Notes: generated by a model from the letters alone, not told the origin. DNA of 45,000 nt from Theodoxus fluviatilis (GCA_034096865.1 JAWQFJ010000482.1:58109-103108), one strand, 5' to 3'. Counted from the first letter of the stretch, positions 24,880-35,861 are shown. Numbers and translations are program-made.

Positions 24880-24880
24880 A
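24597..24880 (+). repeat. (TG)n microsatellite with CG and CA interruptions
   Basis: About 280 bases of alternating purine-pyrimidine, including CGCGCGCATG. Such a tract can adopt Z-DNA. It lies about 250 nt before the exon at 25133. Confidence 0.96.
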
Positions 24881-25132
24881 TGTATTTTGATGACACAGAG
24901 ACTGCAGCATTTTAGCAGCATTGACCAGCTTTCTGTTTGGAAAGTGAAGCTGCTAAGAAACTTGTGTGTAGATGTATGCAGAGTGCAGTCAGTCCTGCCT
25001 GCTTGTTGGGCTTTTTGCTGGAGCAGCAGTTGTCATCAAGGACATAATAGAAAACGCGCTTGTCTTTGCACGTTTCCAGACTTCAATTTGTCAGGGCTTG
25101 CATGCAGTGCATGGTCCTCTTTCTTGCTTCAG

Positions 25133-25199
25133 GCGAAAGCCAAGGAGGGGGGGGAGAAGATGCCGGACTACGACGAAGAGACCAAGAGGCTGATGGAAG
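25133..25199 (+). CDS. PRKCSH: PRKCSH exon: conserved MPDYDEETK motif
   Basis: 67 nt, phase 0 to phase 1, from TTGCTTCAG to GAAG|GTGAGT. It encodes AKAKEGGEKMPDYDEETKRL and two further residues. The M-P-x-Y-D-E-x-T block is a hallmark just before the coiled coil and MRH domain in this family. The exon includes a run of eight G, a likely place for sequencing error, but the frame is intact. A 22-bp tandem array starts almost at its donor. Confidence 0.93.
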
Positions 25200-25207
25200 G
25201 TGAGTGT

Positions 25208-25400
25208 CTGGTCATTCAGCTTGCCCTTTGGTGTCACATAGCTTGCCCTTTGGTGTCACATAGCTTGCCCTTTGGTGTCACATAGCTTGCCCTTTGGTGT
25301 CACATAGCTTGCCCTTTGGTGTCACATAGCTTGCCCTTTGGTGACACATAGCTTGCCCTTTGGTGTCACATAGCTTGCCCTTTGGTGACACATAGCTTGC
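25208..25400 (+). repeat. 22-bp minisatellite next to a donor site
   Basis: About nine copies of CTTGCCCTTTGGTGTCACATAG, starting within about 15 nt of the donor at 25199. Two copies read GGTGACACATAG. Confidence 0.94.
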
Positions 25401-25729
25401 TCTTTGGTGTCAGTCACATTGTCATGCATTTCATGATGAGCAACCATGAACTCATTGGTGTCATACAGTTTGGTTGCCACTGATTCATCTAGTTGTTTTG
25501 TCTCCACTATTTTGTTTCTATTTGGCAGCATTCTTGAGTGAGTAAATGAATAAATGAGTGCATGAGTGAATGGATAAATGAATTACTATAGCAAGCTTTG
25601 ACTGAAGAATACTGATGCAGGAATAACAGTGGGAATGACAATGCATTGTCCAAACTCTATCACATTCAGATGCCCAGAGTGCCATAGACTTGAGATTCTC
25701 ACTGATTCCTGGTGTTTTCTCCATTTCAG

Positions 25730-25799
25730 CTGCAGAGACCGCCAGACAGGCATTCAGGGAGGTGGAGGATAAAGTTCGAAATGTTGAAAATGAAATCAA
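25730..25799 (+). CDS. PRKCSH: PRKCSH exon: coiled coil before MRH domain
   Basis: 70 nt, entering after one base and leaving two bases, between CCATTTCAG and AA|GTGGGT. The residues AETARQAFREVEDKVRN and the following VENEIK form a heptad-like charged helix. They align with the AAQEARNKFEEAERS-type segment of known glucosidase II beta proteins. The downstream intron begins a 22-bp tandem array about 45 nt after the donor. Confidence 0.92.
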
Positions 25800-25844
25800 G
25801 TGGGTGGATGTTTCACTCTTGACAAAGTGCAGGTGTTTTAGTTG

Positions 25845-26665
25845 GTGACTAGAGAAATAGAGGTTAGTGACTAGAGAAATAGAGGTCAGTGACTAGAGAA
25901 ATAGAGGTCAGTGACTAGAGAAACAGAGGTCAGTGACTAGAGAAATAGAGGTCAGTGACTAGAGAAATAGAGGTCAGTGACTAGAGAAATAGAGGTCAGT
26001 GACTAGAGAAATAGAGGTCAGTGACTAGAGAAATAGAGGTCAGTGACTAGAGAAATAGAGGTCAGTGACTAGAGAAATAGAGGTCAGTGACTAGAGAAAT
26101 AGGTCAGTGACTAGAGAAACAGAGGTCAGTGACTAGAGAAATAGAGGTCAGTAGCTAAAGAAATAGAGGTCAGTGACTAGAGAAATAGAGGTCAGTGACT
26201 AGAGAAATAGAGGTCAGTAGCTAAAGAAATAGAGGTCAGTGACTAGAGAAATAGAGGTCAGTGACTAGAGAAATAGAGGTCAGTGACTAGAGAAATAGAG
26301 GTCAGTGACTAGAGAAATAGAGGTCAGTGACTAGAGAAACAGAGGTCAGTGACTAGAGAAATAGAGGTCAGTGACTAGAAAAACAGAGGTCAGTGACTAC
26401 AGAAACAGAGGTCAGTGACTAGAGAAATAGAGGTCAGTGACTAGAGAAATAGAGGTCAGTGACTAGAGAAATAGAGGTCAGTAGCTAAAGAAATAGAGGT
26501 CAGTGACTAGAGAAACAGGTCAGTGACTAGAGAAATAGAGGTCAGTGACTAGAGAAATAGAGGTCAGTGACTAGAGAAATAGGTCAGTGACTAGAGAAAC
26601 AGAGGTCAGTGACTAGAGAAATAGAGGTCAGTAGCTAAAGAAATAGAGGTCAGTGACTAGAGAAA
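25845..26665 (+). repeat. 22-bp minisatellite
   Basis: About 37 copies of TGACTAGAGAAATAGAGGTCAG, with variants (GTAGCTAAAGAAATAG, AAACAGAGG). It starts 45 nt after the donor at 25799. Each unit carries AGGTCA. Confidence 0.95.
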
Positions 26666-26939
26666 TAGAGGAATCCAGATGATGTCATTTACTACAGCAT
26701 ATTAGGGATTGAACATGTTTTATGTTCCAAAGATTTTAGGATCAGCTTTGAAATTATTACCAGATCAAGTTTTCATTTAATGAAACATGCATCGAATTGT
26801 TAAAAGTCAAATGTGATTTTTGAACACTCATGCTTTTTCATGTTAACACTCATACTCTTATGTCTTAACACTCATACTTTTATGTGTTAACACTCATACT
26901 TTTATGTGAATTTGCTTGTGCATGGCTGCCTTGACTGAA

Positions 26940-27925
26940 AAGGGAGGGTAGAGAGGGAGGGGAGAGAGATAGACGGAGAGGTAGGGGAGAGAGGGAGGGG
27001 AGAGAGGGAGACAGAGGGAGGCAGAGAGAGAGGGGAGAGAGTGAGACAGAGAGAGGGGAGAGAGGGAAGGGAAAGAGGGAGGCAGAGAGGGAGGCAGAGA
27101 GGGAGGCAGAGAGGGAGGCAGAGAGGGAGGCAGAGAGGGAGGCAGAGAGGGAGGCAGAGAGGGAGGCAGAGAGGGAGGCAGAGAGGGAGGGGAGAGAGGG
27201 AGACAGAGAGGGAGGGGAGAGAGGGAGGCAGAGAGGGAGGCAGAGAGGGAGACAGAGAGGGAGACAGAGAGGGAGGGAGAGAGAGGGAGACAGAGAGGGA
27301 GGGAGAGAGGGAGACAGAGAGGGAGGGGAGAGAGGGAGACAGAGAGGGAGGGGAGCGAGGAAGGGGAGAGAGGGAGACAGAGAGGGAGGGGAGAGAGGGA
27401 GACAGAGAGGGAGGAGAGAGAGAGAGAGACGGAGAGATAGGGGAGAGAGGGAGGGGAGAGAGGGAGGGGAGAGAGGAGAGGGGAGAGAGGGAAACAGAGA
27501 GGGAGGGGAGAGAGGGAGACAGAGAGGGAGGGGAGAGAGAGATGGAGAGGGAGGGGAGAGAGAGAGATGGAGAGGTAGGGGAGAGAGGGAGGGGAGAGAG
27601 GGAGACAGAGAGGGAGGGGAGAGAGGGAGACAGAGGGAGGGGAGAGAGGACGACAGAGAGGGGGGGGGGGGAGAGAGAGGGAGACAGAGAGGTAGGGTAG
27701 AGAGGGAGACAGAGAGGTAGGGTAGAGAGGGAGACAGAGAGGTAGGGGGAGAGAGAGACAGAGAGGGAGGGGAGAGAGGGAGACAGAGAGGGAGGGGAGA
27801 GAGGGAGGGGAGAGAGGACGACAAAGAGAGAGGGAGACAGAGAGGGAGGGCAGAGAGGGAGACAGAGAGGGAGACAGAGAGGGAGGGGAGAGAGGGAGGG
27901 GAGACAGAGAGGGAGACAGAGACAT
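26940..27925 (+). repeat. 1-kb polypurine (GA/GGGAGG) tract
   Basis: Almost uninterrupted purines on the + strand, built from GAGAGGGAGGCAGAGAGGGA-type units with occasional C or T. It contains a regular (AGAGGGAGGC)n section at about 27065-27190. Open frames (RQRGRQRGR, SLSPSLPS) are artefacts. Confidence 0.95.
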
Positions 27926-28159
27926 ACATTGCCACAACTGGTACCTTCTGTGTCCATACACATCCAAGGCAGTGAGGGGCTTGGGTCAGTCACTATCCGT
28001 CTTCTGGCATCTTGGTCTGGCCACAAAGGGTGAGATGCTTATTGATATGGAAAGTCAGATTTCTGATGGGAACAAAACAGTAGATTGTACACACTGCAGG
28101 GAAAGATGGTCTTTTCCTTGCCGTATGGGATGTCCTTAGTTCTTTCTTTATTTATGTCC

Positions 28160-28312
28160 CACCCCTCGTCCTCCCGTTCTCCTCCCCTCGTCCACCCGTT
28201 CTCCACCCCTCGTCCACCCATTATCCACCCCTCGTCCACCCTTTATCCCCCCCTTGTCCACCCGTTCTCCACCCCTCGTCCACCCTTTATCCACCCCTCG
28301 TCCACCCCTTGT
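28160..28312 (+). repeat. 22-bp minisatellite
   Basis: About seven copies of CCACCCCTCGTCCACCCGTT with CT, pyrimidine-rich, in intron 25800-28847. Confidence 0.88.
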
Positions 28313-28686
28313 TGCCATTTTTGCCCTGACCTGGCTGTCAGCTAGGGTTAATTTTTTCCTCTCGTCTCCCTCCTCAGACTTATTGACCGGAATTAACTAG
28401 TCCAGAGACAGCAGTGGGGCAGAGTTACTTGCCCTTACCCATGTGGCGCTAAATTTAGAACAGTGAGTGGGAAAGTGGAGAGCTAGCTCACGCCCTGGCT
28501 GGCAGCAAGTGGAGGTTTGGAAGTGTGGGTGGAGCATCATGGGACCTCAGACAGTAGATCAAAGAGAACTGCATGCCGGCCATTGTCCCCTCCGTTTTCT
28601 GTAGAATGGAACTGTTAATGCCTCTTCTAGTGTATGATTTACATTGGGGCCTTATGTTGCCTACAAAGCAGATAGGCACTTAAACT
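28313..28686. other. Unique intron sequence
   Basis: Mixed sequence with no repeat or coding signal before the CATC tract. Confidence 0.65.
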
Positions 28687-28794
28687 CCATCCATCCATCC
28701 ATCCATCCATGCATCCATGCATCCATCCATCCATGCATCCATGCATCCATCCATCCATCCATCCATCCATCCATCCATCCATCCATCCATCCAT

Positions 28795-28830
<36 letters not shown>

Positions 28831-28839
28831 CCATCCATC
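28687..28839 (+). repeat. (CATC)n microsatellite at a splice acceptor
   Basis: About 38 CATC tetramers with CATG interruptions, ending eight bases before the AG of the MRH exon at 28848. Its pyrimidines probably serve as part of that acceptor's tract. Confidence 0.96.
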
Positions 28840-28847
28840 TTTTCCAG

Positions 28848-29012
28848 TGACCTGAACAAGTACATGCAGCTGGACCTGGGAGCGGAGGAAGAGTACGGGG
28901 TGCTGATGGGCCAGTGCTTTGAGTACACAGACAGAGAGTACACCTACAAATTCTGTCCCTACGAAAAAACCACGCAGAGACCCAAAGCTGGTGGCTCAGA
29001 GACCAGTCTGGG
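28848..29012 (+). CDS. PRKCSH: PRKCSH exon: first half of MRH lectin domain
   Basis: 165 nt between CTTTTCCAG and GG|GTGAGT. It encodes [20 protein letters not shown], then [20 protein letters not shown], then [16 protein letters not shown]. The Gln of MGQC is the first of four sugar-contact residues conserved in MRH domains, and the Cys of GQC and KFC are two of six family cysteines. The GG-S-x-TSLG end is strongly conserved. The polypyrimidine region of the acceptor is partly built from a CATC microsatellite that stops eight bases before the AG. Confidence 0.95.
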
Positions 29013-29574
29013 GTGAGTGGTTGTGGTGATTTTGTTTGTCCTCTGTCAGAGCTGTTCACGTCCTACACAGGAACCTCTACTTGCGTGTTTGCCTGGACCC
29101 AGCTTCCAGCAGCAGGAGGGGCTTGTGCCACTGACCTTTGTCCACTTGAAGGCACGACCGGGCAGCATGAATATGTCATTGTTGTGTATTGTTTGTTTGG
29201 TTATTTGATCTGACAGACAGACTGACAATTAATCTTTATTATCCATAATTGGAAATTATTTTTGCAATAATCACCTCTTACTAACAATGGAAAATCATTC
29301 ATGATAAAGTGAAGACATTTTACACCTTCTTTATTTTTGCTCTCGCGAGCACGCACGACCCCCCCACCCCCCCCCACCCCCCCACACACACACAAACACA
29401 CATGCAAACATACAAACCGCCCTTTCCCCCTACCAATCTCACCTTACCACCCACCCCCTCTCTGTGACTGCCACACACACTCTCCACCTCCCCAGCCCTA
29501 CCCCCACCATACAATCCCTCACTCCACACCACTTCGCCTCCGCTACCCCACCCCTTCCCTCGATTTCCCTCTGT
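29013..29574. other. Start of intron 29013-33017
   Basis: Unique sequence followed by a C/A-rich stretch from about 29350 that leads into the 72-bp array. No coding signal. Confidence 0.65.
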
Positions 29575-32500
29575 GACTGTCCACACACAGACTGTCTGCA
29601 CCTTGCCCACAGCCCACCCCTACACCATACAGGAATTTCCCTCTGTGACTGTCCACACACAGACTGTCTGCACTCGGCCTACAGCCACCCCTTCACCATA
29701 CAGGAATTTCCCTCTGTGACTGTCCACACACAGACTGTCTGCACTTGCCTACAGCCCACCCCTACACCATACAGGAATTTCCCTCTGTGACTGTCCACAC
29801 ACAGACTGTCTGCACTCAGCCTACAGCCCACCCCCACCATACAGGAATTTCCCTCTGTGACTGTCCACACACAGACTGTCTGCACTCAGCCTACAGCCCA
29901 CCCCCACCATACAGGAATTTCCCTCTGTGACTGTCCACACACAGGCTGTCTGCACTCAGCCCACAGCCACCCCACACCATACAGGAATTTCCCTCTGTGA
30001 CTGTCCACACACAGACTGTCTGCACCTTGGCCACAGCCCACCCCTACACCATACAGGAATTTCCCTCTGTGACTGTCCACACACAGACTGTCTGCACCTT
30101 GCCCACAGCCCACCCCTACACCATACAGGAATTTCCCTCTGTGACTGTCCACACACAGACTGTCTGCACTTGCCCACAGCCCACCCCTACACCATACAGG
30201 AATTTCCCTCTGTGACTGTCCACACACAGACTGTCTGCACTTGCCCACAGCCCACCCCTACACCATACAGGAATTTCCCTCTGTGACTGTCCACACACAG
30301 ACTGTCTGCACCTTGCCCACAGCCCACCCCTACACCATACAGGAATTTCCCTCTGTGACTGTCCACACACAGACTGTCTGCACTTGCCTACAGCCCACCC
30401 CTACACCATACAGGAATTTCCCTCCGTGACTGTCCACACACAGACTGTCTGCACTCTTGGCCTACAGCCCACCCCTACACCATACAGGAATTTCCCTCTG
30501 TGACTGTCCACACACAGACTGTCTGCACCTTGCCCACAGCCCACCCCTACACCATACAGGAATTTCCCTCTGTGACTGTCCACACACAGACTGTCTGCAC
30601 TCAGCCTACAGCCCACCCCTACACCATACAGGAATTTCCCTCTGTGACTGTCCACACACAGACTGTCTGCACCTTGCACACACCCCACCCCTACACCATA
30701 CAGGAATTTTCCTCTGTGACTGTCCACACACAGACTGTCTGCACTCAGCCTACAGCCCACCCCCACCATACAGGAATTTCCCTCTGTGACTGTCCACACA
30801 CAGACTGTCTGCACTTGCCCACAGCCCACCCCTTCACGACACAGGAATTTTCCTCCGTGACTGTCCACACACAGACTGTCTCCACTCAGCCTACAGCCCA
30901 CCCCTTCACCATACAGGAATTTTCCTCTGTGACTGTCCACACACAGGCTGTCTGCACTCAGCCTACAGCCCACCCCTACACCCTACAGGAATTTCTCCTC
31001 TGTGACTGTCCACACACAGACTGTCTGCACTTGCCTACAGCCCACCCCTACACCATACAGGAATTTCCCTCTGTGACTGTCCACACACAGACTGTCTGCA
31101 CTCAGCCTACAGCCCACCCCTTCACCATACAGGAATTTCCCTCTGTGACTGTCCACACACAGACTGTCTGCACTCAGCCTACAGCCCACCCCTTCACCAT
31201 ACAGGAATTTCCCTCTGTGACTGTCCACACACAGACTGTCTCCACTCAGCCTACAGCCCACCCCTACACCATACAGGAATTTCCCTCTGTGACTGTCCAC
31301 ACACAGACTGTCTGCACTTGCCCACAGCCCACCCCTACACCATACAGGAATTTCCCTCTGTGACTGTCCACACACAGACTGTCTGCACTCAGCCTACAGC
31401 CCACCCCTTCACCATACAGGAATTTCCCTCTGTGACTGTCCACACACAGACTGTCTCCACTCAGCCTACAGCCCACCCCTTCACCATACAGGAATTCTCC
31501 TCTGTGACTGTCCACACACAGACTGTCTGCACTCAGCCTACAGCCCACCCCTTCACCATACAGGAATTTCCCTCTGTGACTGTCCACACACAGACTGTCT
31601 GCACTCAGCCTACAGCCCACCCCCACCATACAGGAATTTCCCTCTGTGACTGTCCACACACAGACTGTCTGCACTCAGCCTACAGCCCACCCCCACCATA
31701 CAGGAATTTCCCTCTGTGACTGTCCACACACAGACTGTCTCCACTCAGCCTACAGCCCACCCCTACACCATACAGGAATTTCCCTCTGTGACTGTCCACA
31801 CACAGACTGTCTGCACTTGCCCACAGCCCACCCCTACACCATACAGGAATTTCCCTCTGTGACTGTCCACACACAGACTGTCTGCCACTCAGCCTACAGC
31901 CCACCCCTTCACCATACAGGAATTTCCCTCTGTGACTGTCCACACACAGACTGTCTGCACTCAGCCTACAGCCCACCCCTTCACCATACAGGAATTCTCC
32001 TCTGTGACTGTCCACACACAGACTGTCTCCACTCAGCCTACAGCCCACCCCTTCACCATACAGGAATTTCCCTCTGTGACTGTCCACACACAGACTGTCT
32101 GCACTCAGCCTACAGCCCACCCCTTCACCATACAGGAATTTCCCTCTGTGACTGTCCACACACAGACTGTCTCCACTCAGCCTACAGCCCACCCCTTCAC
32201 CATACAGGAATTTCCCTCTGTGACTGTCCACACACAGACTGTCTCCACTCAGCCTACAGCACACCCCTACACCATACAGGAATTTCCCTCTGTGACTGTC
32301 CACACACAGACTGTCTGCACTCAGCCTACAGCCCACCCCTTCACCATACAGGAATTTCCCTCTGTGACTGTCCACACACAGACTGTCTGCACTCAGCCTA
32401 CAGCCCACCCCTTCACCATACAGGAATTTCCCTCTGTGACTGTCCACACACAGACTGTCTCCACTCAGCCTACAGCCCACCCCTTCACCATACAGGAATT

Positions 32501-32635
32501 TCCCTCTGTGACTGTCCACACACAGACTGTCTGCACTCAGCCTACAGCACACCCCTACACCATACAGGAATTTCCCTCCGTGACTGTCCACACACAGACT
32601 GTCTGCACTCAGCCTACAGCCCACCCCTTACACAG
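29575..32635 (+). repeat. About 72-bp minisatellite, roughly 43 copies
   Basis: Unit parts in order: CAGGAATTTCCCTCTGTGAC, TGTCCACACACAGACTGTCT, GCACTCAGCCTACAGCCCAC, CCCTTCACCATA. Copies vary in TTGCCCACAG versus CTCAGCCTACAG, TTCACC versus TACACC, and CCACC-only short forms. Its period is near 24 codons, so both strands are open for hundreds of codons. It is flanked by non-coding sequence and lies inside the MRH-domain intron, so no protein is called. Confidence 0.95.
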
Positions 32636-32829
32636 GAACTTTTCTTCCTTTCCATCCTGGACCCTGTGGGTGGGGTCAGAATAGACCCACTGTGTTTCCC
32701 TACATGATTCACAAGCGGTGAATGAATAGGGACATCGTGACTTGATTTGCGCTACTCTAAAATTAGACTAGTGATTTTCATGCATAATGGCTTTTCATAT
32801 TTTACAAAGGCTGATAGGCTGTAAAACAC

Positions 32830-32886
32830 CATCCATCCATCCATCCATCCATCCATCCATCCATCCCATCCATCCATCCATTCCAT
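32830..32886 (+). repeat. (CATC)n microsatellite
   Basis: Short CATC tract in intron 29013-33017, similar to the one at 28687 but not next to a splice site. Confidence 0.95.
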
Positions 32887-32967
32887 CCTGTTTAAACATG
32901 CTCCCAGCCATTTTCCCTGTGTTGGGATTGCATGGGCCTGAAGGGCGTGCCCGACACAGCACAGCAT

Positions 32968-32997
32968 AGTGCAGTGCAGTGCAGTGCAGTGCAGTGG
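32968..32997 (+). repeat. (GTGCA)n pentanucleotide repeat
   Basis: Six copies of AGTGC about 20 nt before the acceptor of the exon at 33018. Confidence 0.9.
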
Positions 32998-33017
32998 GTC
33001 TCTCTTTCTCTCCTCAG

Positions 33018-33117
33018 CATCTGGGGCAAGTGGGACGGCACGCCCGAGGACCGCTACGCTGCCCAGAAGTACGAGAGGGGCCTGAACTGCTGGAACGGAC
33101 CTGACCGAAGTGCCAAG
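33018..33117 (+). CDS. PRKCSH: PRKCSH exon: middle of MRH domain
   Basis: 100 nt from CTCCTCAG to AAG|GTAAGC. With the previous GG it reads G-IWGKWDG, then [20 protein letters not shown], then PDRSAK. W-G-x-W, the YERG block, the CWNGPxRS block and the third cysteine are all as in MRH domains of glucosidase II beta. The Arg in PDRS is the second sugar-contact residue. It ends in phase 0. A 38-bp tandem array starts about five bases after its donor. Confidence 0.95.
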
Positions 33118-33121
33118 GTAA

Positions 33122-34110
33122 GCATGCTCCCATCACGGTGTTGGGACTTGTATCCCTCTGTATGCTCCCATCACAGTGTTGGGACTTGTATCCCTCTGTA
33201 CGCTCCCATCACAATGTTGGGACTTGTATCCCTCTGTATGCTCCTGTCGCGGTGTTGGGACTTGTATCCCTCTGTACGCTCCTGTCGCGGTGTTGGGACT
33301 TGTATCCCTCTGTATGCTCCTGTCGCGGTGTTGGGACTTGTATCCCTCTGTATGCTCCTGTCGCGGTGTTGGGACTTGTATCCCTCTGTACGCTCCTGTC
33401 ACGGTGTTGGGACTTGTATCCCTCTGTATGCTCCTGTCGCGGTGTTGGGACTTGTATCCCTCTGTATGCTCCCATCACGGTGTTGGGACTTGTATCCCTC
33501 TGTATGCTCCTGTCGCGGTGTTGGGACTTGTATCCCTCTGTACGCTCTTGTCGCGGTGTTGGGACTTGTATCCCTCTGTATGCTCCTGTCGCAGTGTTGT
33601 GACTTGTATCCCTCTGTATGCTCCTGTCGCGGTGTTGTGACTTGTATCCCTCTGTACGCTCCTGTCGCGGTGTTGGGACTTGTATCCCTCTGTACGCTCC
33701 TGTCGCGGTGTTGTGACTTGTATCCCTCTGTACGCTCCTGTCGCGGTGTTGGGACTTGTTTTCCTCTGTACGCTCCTGTCGCAGTGTTGGGACTTGTATC
33801 CCTCTGTACACTCCTGTTGCGGTGTTGGGACCAACAGAAAGTCTTGTATTCCTCTGTACACTCATGTGATCGTGTTGGGACCTACAGGAAGCCTTGTATC
33901 CCTCTGTACGCTCCTGTCGTGATGTTGGGACCTCCAGGAAGTCTTGTATCTCTCTGTATGCTCCTGTCGCGGTTTTGGGACCTACAGGAAGCCTTGTATT
34001 CCTCTGTATGCTCCTAACGCCGTGTTGGGACCTCCAGGAAGTCTTGTATCTCTCTGTACGTTCCTGTCGTGGTGTTGGCACCTCCAGGAAGTCTCGCTTC
34101 TCTCCGGCTC
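33122..34110 (+). repeat. 38-bp minisatellite grading into longer units
   Basis: About 19 copies of a 38-bp unit (GCTCCTGTCGCGGTGTTGGG, ACTTGTATCCCTCTGTAT), beginning about five bases after the donor at 33117. From about 33830 units gain a CCTACAGGAAG / CCTCCAGGAAG insert and reach about 48 bp for six further copies. CpG-containing CGCGG occurs in most units. Long open frames on both strands are artefacts. Confidence 0.95.
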
Positions 34111-34344
34111 TGTGTGGAAGAGTGGGCTGAAACAGCTTGGGATACAGCATCTGAATTTCAGTAAAGAATGCACCGAAACCATCGTCCATATTGCAAAGAT
34201 CATGGTGCCTTGCAGATTTCCTCATATCGCCTCAATACGTGTTCACTACTTCTAATTTACCCTACAGCTGACTTCATCTGTGACTGTTTTTCAGTGAGTC
34301 GGTCAGCTCCACTTCCACTGCAAAATATGTGGGTTCCCTTGCAG

Positions 34345-34491
34345 ATCCTGTTCCACTGTGGCATTGTGGATGAGCTGACCAGCGCTTCAGAGCCCAATCG
34401 CTGCGAGTACCAGCTTGACTTCAGCACGCCAGCAAAATGTGCCAAGCCATCTCCCGACGACCTCAAATTGGACACACACGATGAACTATAA
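34345..34491 (+). CDS. PRKCSH: PRKCSH terminal exon: end of MRH domain and HDEL
   Basis: 147 nt from TTCCCTTGCAG to a TAA at 34489-34491. The 48 residues include ILFHCGIVDEL, then SEPNRCEYQLDFSTPAKC, and end THDEL. The Glu of SEPN and the Tyr of CEY are the third and fourth MRH sugar-contact residues, and three more cysteines complete the six-cysteine set. The final HDEL is the ER-retrieval signal, also used by the vertebrate protein, so the product is a soluble ER-lumen protein. The domain looks functional with nothing missing. Confidence 0.96.
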   Translation: MLFHCGIVDELTSASEPNRCEYQLDFSTPAKCAKPSPDDLKLDTHDEL

Positions 34492-35042
34492 AATGCTTTC
34501 AAAAGTTACTTTCATTTCATTTTGCAAATTGTCAAGCAAATCAACTTTTCATCTTGCTAAATCCAGACCATTGATTTTAGTGTCAAGAACTGATTCATAA
34601 AGTCTCGTTTTGTTTTGAAATGTTGTTGTCGTTGACTTTGATTTACATGTAGTCCATCACACAAAACATTACATCATTGTTAAAGTGTGCTTTAGACTTT
34701 TGAGAGGAAAAAAGGGGGGAGAGTGGGGGGCACAAAGAGCTCACGTTGCAGGAATGTTTCTAGGTACTTTGACAATGTGGTTCGTGTTCAGAATAAACTT
34801 AGGAAATCTAAGGGTGGACTGTAAGTAAATGCCATGCAAATCCAGCTGCTGATTGGTAGTCTAAAAATAGATGCGCCCCCCTTTTCTCCCCCGTTTTTGT
34901 TGATTGGCCCTAGAAACATTCGGTAACGTGGAACCTTCGGACACAGCAGTTCCTTATGTGCGCAATTTCCAAGAGATTGTTTGACGGGAAATATATCCAC
35001 TGAGTCGGAATAAACTCTCAACAAGAAGGGCAAAGCCCATAC
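34492..35042 (+). other. PRKCSH: PRKCSH 3' UTR and proximal downstream flank
   Basis: AT-rich, non-repetitive sequence after the stop codon with no open frame of note. The 3' UTR probably extends to about 34815, past the AATAAA at 34792-34797. From about 34820 to the dispersed element at 35043 I see only unique sequence. Confidence 0.6.
34792..34797 (+). promoter_or_regulatory. Polyadenylation signal AATAAA
   Basis: A canonical AATAAA lies 300 nt after the PRKCSH stop codon, in CAGAATAAACTT. It is the first canonical hexamer after the stop; a weaker CATAAA is at about 34595. Cleavage would be expected 10-30 nt further on. Confidence 0.55.
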
Positions 35043-35861
35043 GACTCACATGCTTGACCTTGACCTTTACATGACCTTGACCTTCAGGTGACCCTCAAGG
35101 TCAAGGTCAAACAACTACACCTAGCAATGACATCATACACTAAGAAATGCTTTACACATTTTTCCTACCAAAATACCTGTGGCCTTGACCCAAGGTCAAG
35201 GTCATCCAAGGTCATGCAACACAAAGCTGTTAATTCAAGACATAGGAAGCAAAATGGTGCTTATTGGCACTTTCTACCATGAGATATGGTCACTTTTAGT
35301 GGTTCACTACCCCATTTTGGTCACATTTCATAAGGGTCAAAGTGACCTTGACCTTGATGATATGTGACCAAATGTGTCTCATGATGAAAGTATAACATGT
35401 GCCCCACATAATTATTAAGTTTGAAACAGTTATCTTCCATAGTTCAGGGTCAAGGTCACTTCAAAATATGTATACAATCCAACTTTGAAGAGCTCCTGTG
35501 ACCTTGACCTTGAAGCAAGGTATGCCAAACTGGTATCAAAAGATAGGGCTTACTTTGCCCTATATACCATATATAGGTGAGGTATCCAATCTCAAAAACT
35601 AAAGAGAAAATTGAGAAAATGTGAAAAATGGCTGTTTTTTAGACAACATTTATGGCCCCTGCGACCTTGACCTTGAAGCAAGGTTAAGTCACTATGTGTG
35701 TTTTTTTAGGTCTTGTCATCATACACCATCATGCCACATTTGGTATTGATAGACTTAATAGTCTCCGAGAAAATTCCAACGTTAAAGTTTTCGGACGCCC
35801 GGACGCCCGGACGGACGAAACGGGTGAGTACATAGACTCACTTTTGCTTCGCATGTGAGTC
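35043..35861. mobile_element. Non-autonomous dispersed element with 11-bp inverted ends
   Basis: GACTCACATGC at 35043-35053 is the exact reverse complement of GCATGTGAGTC at 35851-35861. Inside are many TGACCTTGACCTT / AAGGTCAAGGTCA motifs in both orientations and a CGGACGCCCGGACGCCCGGA stretch near the right end. There is no transposase frame. Dispersed elements of this flavour are common in mollusc genomes (recollection, not searched). It could be a MITE or a degenerate larger element; borders beyond the inverted ends and a target duplication were not established. Confidence 0.6.

Noticed and set aside
26880..28026. Long Ser/Pro/Leu frames on the minus strand and Arg/Glu frames on +
   Set aside because: They are translations of a polypurine tract in an intron.
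29575..32707. Frames of up to 353 codons with a 24-residue repeat
   Set aside because: Intronic 72-bp minisatellite; both strands are equally open and there is no coding context.
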